Source: Flavobacterium potami (lineage in GTDB: Bacteria; Bacteroidota; Bacteroidia; Flavobacteriales; Flavobacteriaceae). Taken from it: a stretch of DNA of 64,000 bases. This document shows, in pieces, positions 59,401 through 64,000 of the stretch; the stretch's first letter is position 1; every line of letters begins with the position of its first letter. Position numbers and translations under genes: made by a program. Location: the NCBI RefSeq assembly GCF_020026915.1, contig NZ_JAINUY010000011.1, positions 52,837 to 116,836 of the forward strand, given 5' to 3'. The notes under the pieces are model-generated. The model saw only the letters and a program-made list of their open reading frames with translations. It was not told the origin of the DNA and ran no database searches.

Positions 59401-60216
59401 TTAATTGTGAAAAATAATTTCAAAGTTAGTATTTACTTTTATACCATTGCTTACAGCGGCTTGCCAATTTGCATGTTTAACAAATTCGGTGATTTGATCA
59501 ATCAAGAAGTTGTTGAACTGTTCGTTCTTTGAGTTTTTAAATTCAATTTTTACACTAATATTAGATGTTGAATTGTCTCTGTTGATTGTAAATTTAGTTT
59601 TTGCACGAAAATCTCTTTTTTCATTGCTTTGGATGAAATTTTTGGGGAATACAAAAGAAGAGAAAAAATCTTTTTGAATTTGAATCTTTTGTTCTAAAAA
59701 GTCTCCAGCTTTTGGATATATCAGACAGTAATCGTCTACTCCAAAAGGATATTCAAAAGGTGTGTCTATTCTGCTTAGCACATACAAGCTATCAGCCTTT
59801 CTTTCAATGTTTTTTATAAAGTTCTTTCCATATTTCAGATTCAATAATTCATTGGATGCTTTGCAGTAACAATTTGTAACTAATGGATATCTATTTTCGT
59901 TATCAGAACTCCAGAAGGATGAAAATTCAGGATGATTAGACTGAGAAAAATTAATTCCTTTTTCTTTCAGTAAATTTATTAAATAAGGATGATGTCTATT
60001 GTAATTGCTGTCAAGATATCCTTCGGCAATAATGTTGAAAAGAACTTCCTTGTTTTTAAAATCCATTTTAGCTCTTTTAATTTCGGAGAGACAATTTGTA
60101 TCACGTTTGTCAATTATGCCAATGATTGTCTGTACGGAATTTTTGTCCAGATTTTTCTCTTGGGCTTCTACCAAGAGTATTTGTGTTATAAAAAAAAGAG
60201 TAAATAGTTTCTTCAT
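59401..60216 (-). CDS. Hypothetical exported protein (271 aa)
   Basis: A signal peptide covers about 18 residues (MKKLFTLFFITQILLVEA). The mature part has a helix-rich first half with a Cys-x-Cys pair (TNCYCKAS) and a beta-rich C-terminal half (FRAKTKFTINRDNSTSNI, INTNFEIIFHN) resembling the TonB C-terminal domain. No membrane anchor is seen other than the signal, so a TonB energy-transducing role is doubtful. Function unknown. Confidence 0.7.
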   Translation of the reverse strand: MKKLFTLFFITQILLVEAQEKNLDKNSVQTIIGIIDKRDTNCLSEIKRAKMDFKNKEVLFNIIAEGYLDSNYNRHHPYLINLLKEKGINFSQSNHPEFSSFWSSDNENRYPLVTNCYCKASNELLNLKYGKNFIKNIERKADSLYVLSRIDTPFEYPFGVDDYCLIYPKAGDFLEQKIQIQKDFFSSFVFPKNFIQSNEKRDFRAKTKFTINRDNSTSNISVKIEFKNSKNEQFNNFLIDQITEFVKHANWQAAVSNGIKVNTNFEIIFHN

Positions 60217-60255
60217 TTCTTACTTGTGTGCTGACATGGAAAAATAATAAAAACA

Positions 60256-60288
60256 AAAAGCCATTCGAATAAACGAATGGCTTTTTTT
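60256..60288 (-). terminator. Terminator of the thrS-infC-rpmI-rplT operon
   Basis: aaaagccattcg / cgaatggctttt form a perfect 12-bp stem with loop aataaa, flanked by A and T runs. It lies 3' of rplT on the minus strand. Confidence 0.87.
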
Positions 60289-60327
60289 ATAATAAGTAAG
60301 TAATCTTAAATTGAGTTTATAAAACGT

Positions 60328-60672
60328 TTATTTTACTTTATTAAGAATAGCTTTGAAAGCTTCAGGGTGGTTCATAGCTAAATCTGCAAGAACTTTACGG
60401 TTCAATTCGATTCCGTTAGCTTTAACTTTCCCCATGAATTGAGAATAAGACATTCCTTCTAATCTAGCTCCAGCGTTGATACGTTGAATCCATAATGAAC
60501 GGAAATTTCTTTTGTTTTGTTTTCTATCGCGGTAAGCGTAGCACATTGCTTTCTCTACTGCATTCTTAGCAACTGTCCAAACGTTTTTACGTCTTCCAAA
60601 GAAACCTTTGGCTTGCTTCATTATTTTTTTTCTTCTTGCTCTTTTAGCAACTGAATTTACCGATCTTGGCAT
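60328..60672 (-). CDS. rplT: 50S ribosomal protein L20
   Basis: A 114-residue ribosomal protein of normal length, starting PRSVNSVAKRARRKKIMKQA. GFFGRRKNVWTVAKNAVEK and the YSQFMGKVKANGIELNRKVL stretch are diagnostic. L20 helps early 50S assembly and in many bacteria represses its own operon. It follows rpmI with a 100-base spacer. I see no clear repressor hairpin in that spacer. Confidence 0.98.
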   Translation of the reverse strand: MPRSVNSVAKRARRKKIMKQAKGFFGRRKNVWTVAKNAVEKAMCYAYRDRKQNKRNFRSLWIQRINAGARLEGMSYSQFMGKVKANGIELNRKVLADLAMNHPEAFKAILNKVK

Positions 60673-60772
60673 AATTTTAATGTGTTTTTGTAGCAGGCGT
60701 CCTGAATTGAATCAAAGGAACTTAAGGCCATACTCCAAGGTTATATAAATAATTTTTTAACCTAAAGAATTA

Positions 60773-60970
60773 TTAGATAATTCTTAATTGTTGTTTAATG
60801 CTTTTCATATCTGTTTGGTGAACTAGCGCTGAGTGTGTCAAAGCTAATTTACGTTTTTTAGATTTTTTAGTCAAGATGTGACTTTTAAAAGCATGCTTTC
60901 TTTTAATTTTTCCAGAGCCAGTAACTTTAAAACGTTTCTTAGCGCTAGATTTTGTTTTCATTTTAGGCAT
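60773..60970 (-). CDS. rpmI: 50S ribosomal protein L35
   Basis: A 65-residue, highly basic protein beginning PKMKTKSSAKKRFKVTGSGK and continuing IKRKHAFKSHILTKKSKKRK. Normal length and order (infC, rpmI, rplT). It is part of the large ribosomal subunit. Confidence 0.98.
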   Translation of the reverse strand: MPKMKTKSSAKKRFKVTGSGKIKRKHAFKSHILTKKSKKRKLALTHSALVHQTDMKSIKQQLRII

Positions 60971-61067
60971 TTTTCCTAGTGTTTTAATTTATTCTTACTT
61001 ACTTATATTTTTGTTTCAATTTTACAGTTTCAGATTCAAAACTGAATACTGAAACTGCAAACTGAGA

Positions 61068-61625
61068 CTATTTTTTCTTTTTAGGAGCAATGAACATGAT
61101 CATTCTCTTTCCTTCCAAAACAGGCATAGCTTCAACTTTACCGTGTTCTTCTAAATCCTGAGCAAGACGCAATAATAGAATCTGACCTTGATCTTTATAA
61201 ATGATAGAACGTCCTTTAAAGAAAACGAAAGCTTTTAATTTAGCTCCTTCTTTTAAGAATTTTTCAGCGTTCTTTCTTTTAAATTCATAATCATGCTCGT
61301 CAGTTTGAGGCCCAAATCGAATTTCTTTTACAACAACCTGAGAAGATTTAGCCTTTAATGCCTTGTCTCTTTTCTTTTGTTCGTAAACAAATTTCTTGTA
61401 ATCCATAATTTTACAAACTGGCGGCTCGGCATTTGGTGAAATTTCAACCAAATCCAATTCAAATTGATCTGCCAATCGTAAAGCGTCAGCAAGTTTAAAA
61501 ACACCTGGTTCGATGTTTTCACCTACTAGTCGTACTTCTTGTACACCACGAATATTGTTATTTATCCTGTGTGCGTCTTTTTTTTCTACTCGAGGTTGAA
61601 AACCTCTGTTGCTTCTTATTGCTAT
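61068..61625 (-). CDS. infC: Translation initiation factor IF-3, with a non-canonical start
   Basis: A 185-residue protein when started at ATA 61625 (AIRSNRGFQPRVEKK). A frame from the later TTG (61475) would drop the first 50 residues, including the conserved INNNIRGVQEVRLVGENIEP stretch (quoted in part, RLVGENIEPGVF) that belongs to the N-terminal domain. No ATG, GTG or TTG is in frame between the upstream stop TAG and 61475, so ATA is the only plausible start there. Other bacteria use AUU for infC, for autoregulation by IF-3. The C-terminal domain (VVKEIRFGPQTDEHDYEFK) is intact. Confidence 0.88.
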   Translation of the reverse strand: MAIRSNRGFQPRVEKKDAHRINNNIRGVQEVRLVGENIEPGVFKLADALRLADQFELDLVEISPNAEPPVCKIMDYKKFVYEQKKRDKALKAKSSQVVVKEIRFGPQTDEHDYEFKRKNAEKFLKEGAKLKAFVFFKGRSIIYKDQGQILLLRLAQDLEEHGKVEAMPVLEGKRMIMFIAPKKKK

Positions 61626-61641
61626 GACTTTCTAATTTAAG

Positions 61642-63588
61642 TTAAACTGTAAATACTTTTAATGTCTTTTTTATTTCTTCGTTTACAATCGAAGCAAATT
61701 CTTCAATAGAAACGGTAATATTACCTTTTCCTTCTTGTCCGTGACGACGAATAGAAATTGTACCGTTTTTCTCTTCTTCTTCACCTACAATCAGCATAAA
61801 TGGGATTTTCTGCATTTCTGCATCTCTAATTTTCTTGCCAATTGTCTCGTTTCGATTGTCAATTAGGGCGCGAATTTCGTGATTTTCTAGCAAATCTAAA
61901 ACTTTTTTAGCATAATTTTCGTATTTCTCGCTCAAAGACAAGATTATAGCCTGCTCTGGCATTAGCCAAAGTGGGAAATTTCCTGCTGTGTGTTCAAGCA
62001 AAATTGCTATAAAACGTTCCATAGATCCGAAAGGAGCTCTGTGAATCATAACAGGACGATGTAATTCATTATCAGCACCTTTGTAAGTCAAATCAAAACG
62101 CTCAGGTAAGTTGTAATCTACCTGAATTGTTCCTAATTGCCATTGTCTTCCGAGAGCATCTTTTACCATGAAATCTAGTTTTGGACCGTAAAAGGCTGCT
62201 TCACCGTATTCAACCACAGTATTAAGACCTTTGTCTTTTGCAGCGTTGATAATAGCGTTTTCTGCTTTCTCCCAGTTTTCATCAGTTCCAATATATTTTT
62301 CTCTGTCTTCCTGATCTCTCAATGAAATCTGAGCAGTAAAGTTTTCAAAACCTAATGAACCAAATACATATAATACAAGGTCAATTACTTTTTTGAACTC
62401 TTCGTCCAATTGCTCTGGAGTACAGAAAATGTGCGCATCATCCTGAGTAAAACCTCTAACACGAGTCAAGCCGTGTAATTCTCCAGACTGCTCATATCTG
62501 TAAACAGTCCCAAATTCAGCATAACGTTTTGGTAAATCTTTGTATGACCAAGGTCTTACATTATAGATTTCACAGTGATGAGGGCAGTTCATTGGTTTCA
62601 ATAAAAACTCTTCACCTTCTGCTGGGGTATGAATTGGTTGGAAACTATCTGCACCATATTTAGCATAATGACCCGAAGTTACATATAGTTCTTTCTGACC
62701 AATATGAGGAGAAACAACTTGCTCGTAACCAGCTTTCTTTTGAGCTCTTTTCAAAAATTGCTCTAAACGTTCTCTAAGCGCAGCTCCTTTTGGTAACCAC
62801 AAAGGCAAACCTTGACCTACTTTTTGAGAGAAAGCGAACAATTCAAGTTCTTTTCCTAATTTACGGTGATCACGACGTTTTGCTTCTTCAAGAAGTTCAA
62901 GATATTCTGTTAAGTCTTTTTGTTTAGGGAAAGAAGTTCCGTAAACGCGAGTCAGCTGTTTGTTCTTTTCGTCACCTCTCCAATAAGCACCAGCAACACT
63001 CATGATTTTCACTGCTTTGATAATTCCAGTATTCGGAATATGTCCACCACGGCATAAATCAGTAAAAGTAGCGTGATCACAGAAAGTAATAGTTCCGTCT
63101 TCAAGATTTGAAATCAATTCAGTTTTGTAAACGTTGTCTTTGTACATCTCTAAGGCTTCTGCTTTAGTTACTGGACGCATTTTGAAATCATATTTCCCTC
63201 TTGAAATCTCAAGAATACGATCTTCGATCTTTTTGAAATCAGCTTCAGATATTTTTTGATCTTCAAAATCTACATCATAATAGAAACCATTGGCAATTGC
63301 AGGTCCAAGAGTTAATTTAATTCCAGGATACAATTCCTCAAGAGCTTGAGCCATTACGTGCGAAGTCGAATGCCAAAAAGCTTTTTTACCTTCCGCATCA
63401 TTCCAAGTATATAATATAAGATTACCGTCGGTCGTCAATGGAGTTTCGGTTTCAATAGTTGTACCATTAAAAGATGCTGAAATAACGTTTCTAGCAAAAC
63501 CTTCGCTAATGTTTTTAGCGACCTCCATTGGAGTTACGCCTGAAGCGAACTCTCTAATTGACCCATCGGGTAAAGTGATCTTGATCAT
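61642..63588 (-). CDS. thrS: Threonine--tRNA ligase
   Basis: A 648-residue class II synthetase. The N-terminal TGS domain (residues 1-60) is followed by the editing domain with HSTSHVMAQALEELYPG and CRGGHIPNTG, then the catalytic core with zinc-binding Cys/His residues (NCPHHCEIY, MIHRAPFGSMERF) and the anticodon-binding domain. Length is standard. It leads the operon thrS-infC-rpmI-rplT, with its promoter at 63609. Confidence 0.98.
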   Translation of the reverse strand: MIKITLPDGSIREFASGVTPMEVAKNISEGFARNVISASFNGTTIETETPLTTDGNLILYTWNDAEGKKAFWHSTSHVMAQALEELYPGIKLTLGPAIANGFYYDVDFEDQKISEADFKKIEDRILEISRGKYDFKMRPVTKAEALEMYKDNVYKTELISNLEDGTITFCDHATFTDLCRGGHIPNTGIIKAVKIMSVAGAYWRGDEKNKQLTRVYGTSFPKQKDLTEYLELLEEAKRRDHRKLGKELELFAFSQKVGQGLPLWLPKGAALRERLEQFLKRAQKKAGYEQVVSPHIGQKELYVTSGHYAKYGADSFQPIHTPAEGEEFLLKPMNCPHHCEIYNVRPWSYKDLPKRYAEFGTVYRYEQSGELHGLTRVRGFTQDDAHIFCTPEQLDEEFKKVIDLVLYVFGSLGFENFTAQISLRDQEDREKYIGTDENWEKAENAIINAAKDKGLNTVVEYGEAAFYGPKLDFMVKDALGRQWQLGTIQVDYNLPERFDLTYKGADNELHRPVMIHRAPFGSMERFIAILLEHTAGNFPLWLMPEQAIILSLSEKYENYAKKVLDLLENHEIRALIDNRNETIGKKIRDAEMQKIPFMLIVGEEEEKNGTISIRRHGQEGKGNITVSIEEFASIVNEEIKKTLKVFTV

Positions 63589-63608
63589 TGTTTATAATTT
63601 TGTGAATG

Positions 63609-63639
63609 CAAATATACATGATTACAAAAATACATACAA
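63609..63639 (-). promoter_or_regulatory. Promoter of the thrS operon
   Basis: On the minus strand TATATTTG (63609-63616) matches TAnnTTTG, with a TTG (63637-63639) 20 bases upstream. It lies 20 bases from the thrS ATG, leaving a very short leader. Confidence 0.72.
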
Positions 63640-63640
63640 T

Positions 63641-63691
63641 ATATATGTATAAGTTTACTCTATTATATATGTGTATAGTTTTTACTCTATT
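63641..63691. repeat. AT-rich direct repeat upstream of thrS
   Basis: Two direct units (63641-63664 and 63665-63691) share atatatg, tata, agttt and actctatt, and a shorter partial third unit follows. They start just upstream of the thrS -33 element. Confidence 0.6.
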
Positions 63692-63716
63692 ATATATAGG
63701 AGTAATTCTCATTTCC

Positions 63717-63747
63717 AACCCGACAGTTTACTAAAACCTGTCGGGTT
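63717..63747. terminator. Hairpin with terminator-like shape
   Basis: aacccgacag / cctgtcgggtt form a 10-bp perfect stem with an 11-base loop, then a T-rich tail on the plus strand. No plus-strand gene precedes it within the window, so it may end transcription from beyond or be a repeat. Confidence 0.5.
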
Positions 63748-63783
63748 TGTTGTTTGTACATATATAGTATATAGGTATAGTTT

Positions 63784-63805
63784 GTCAGGCTGAGCGGAGT
63801 CGAAG
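63784..63805 (+). repeat. Conserved intergenic motif (tcaggctgagcggagtcg)
   Basis: gtcaggctgagcggagtcg resembles cctgagcgaagtcgaagg at 26586-26603 and a motif I recall as very common between genes in Bacteroidota. Its role is not known. Confidence 0.5.
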
Positions 63806-63840
63806 CCCATTGAGAATTTTAATTTGAATAATAATCAGGA

Positions 63841-63925
63841 GCTTATTCCCGCTATGCGCTCCAATCTTTTTATGGCGAACCCCGCCATAAAAAGGATTTC
63901 CGCTCCTATCGGGGCTAGGGGGATG
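63841..63925 (-). repeat. Framed intergenic element, second copy with a different hairpin
   Basis: On the minus strand the frame reads ccgataggagcggaaatc on the left and ggagcgcatagcgggaa on the right. The inner hairpin (63866-63894) pairs ctttttatggcg with cgccataaaaag. The frame matches the element at 42190; the hairpins differ. The remaining bases to 64000 hold no gene I can support. Confidence 0.68.
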
Positions 63926-64000
63926 GTTTTCCAGAAGAAGCGGAAGTAAAAAACTCGGCGTCCTGGCGGCTCTGCGGGATTAAAAACGGTGCAAAGTGCA

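Overview
The window is AT-rich bacterial DNA that reads as a Flavobacterium chromosome (Bacteroidota, Flavobacteriia). The reasons are promoter -7 boxes of the form TAnnTTTG with a TTG about 20 bases upstream, a protein with a type IX secretion (T9SS) C-terminal signal, a split transketolase, a TonB-dependent receptor, ECF sigma/anti-sigma genes, and thrS-infC-rpmI-rplT of flavobacterial character. Genes are densely packed on both strands. I see no phage, no intact insertion sequence, no rRNA operon and no CRISPR array.

Layout. 1-8.5 kb: cobalamin salvage and uptake. A cobalamin riboswitch lies ahead of a truncated btuB-like receptor; cobC, cobS, a bluB-cobT fusion and cobU follow on the minus strand; btuF, btuC and btuD lie on the plus strand, with btuC and btuD separated by a repeat-bounded element carrying a GxxExxY nuclease-like gene. 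8.5-19.6 kb: RNA modification genes, an SDR oxidoreductase, a large T9SS-exported nuclease, mepB, and an ECF sigma factor with an unusual anti-sigma/beta-barrel partner. 19.7-26.5 kb: rmuC, a thioesterase, small membrane and periplasmic proteins, and a TetR-ABC1 kinase pair. 26.7-32.7 kb: a light-response cluster on the minus strand, with a CarH/LitR-like B12 photoreceptor-type MerR regulator, crtI, crtB, crtZ, a SRPBCC protein and a photolyase. 32.8-46.7 kb: housekeeping genes (aroK, transketolase halves, tgt, an LptF/LptG permease, accA), three tRNA-Lys and one tRNA-Leu. 46.8-58.1 kb: dnaB, a membrane protein with a histidine kinase and response regulator, exported proteins, and a tandem pair of TPR histidine kinases, one of which looks catalytically dead, with a response regulator. 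58.2-63.6 kb: an AhpD-like protein, a Crp-like regulator, and rplT, rpmI, infC and thrS.

How the parts connect. Cobinamide and cobalamin uptake (BtuB/F/C/D) and nucleotide-loop assembly (CobU, BluB-CobT, CobS, CobC) would supply adenosylcobalamin. The MerR regulator upstream of the carotenoid genes keeps the Wx9EH signature and a candidate cobalamin-ligating His, so the B12 locus may feed a light sensor that controls carotenoids and the photolyase.

The most unusual non-coding signal is a family of about 140-bp palindromic elements (four copies: 7.1, 21.2, 28.0 and 29.2 kb) with terminal inverted repeats. Three are short. In the fourth, the central palindrome is split exactly by the GxxExxY gene, which suggests an autonomous element and its gene-less derivatives. 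Two other families are a heptamer-built hairpin and a framed element with a variable inner hairpin. All family assignments come from reading the sequence by eye; no database search was run.
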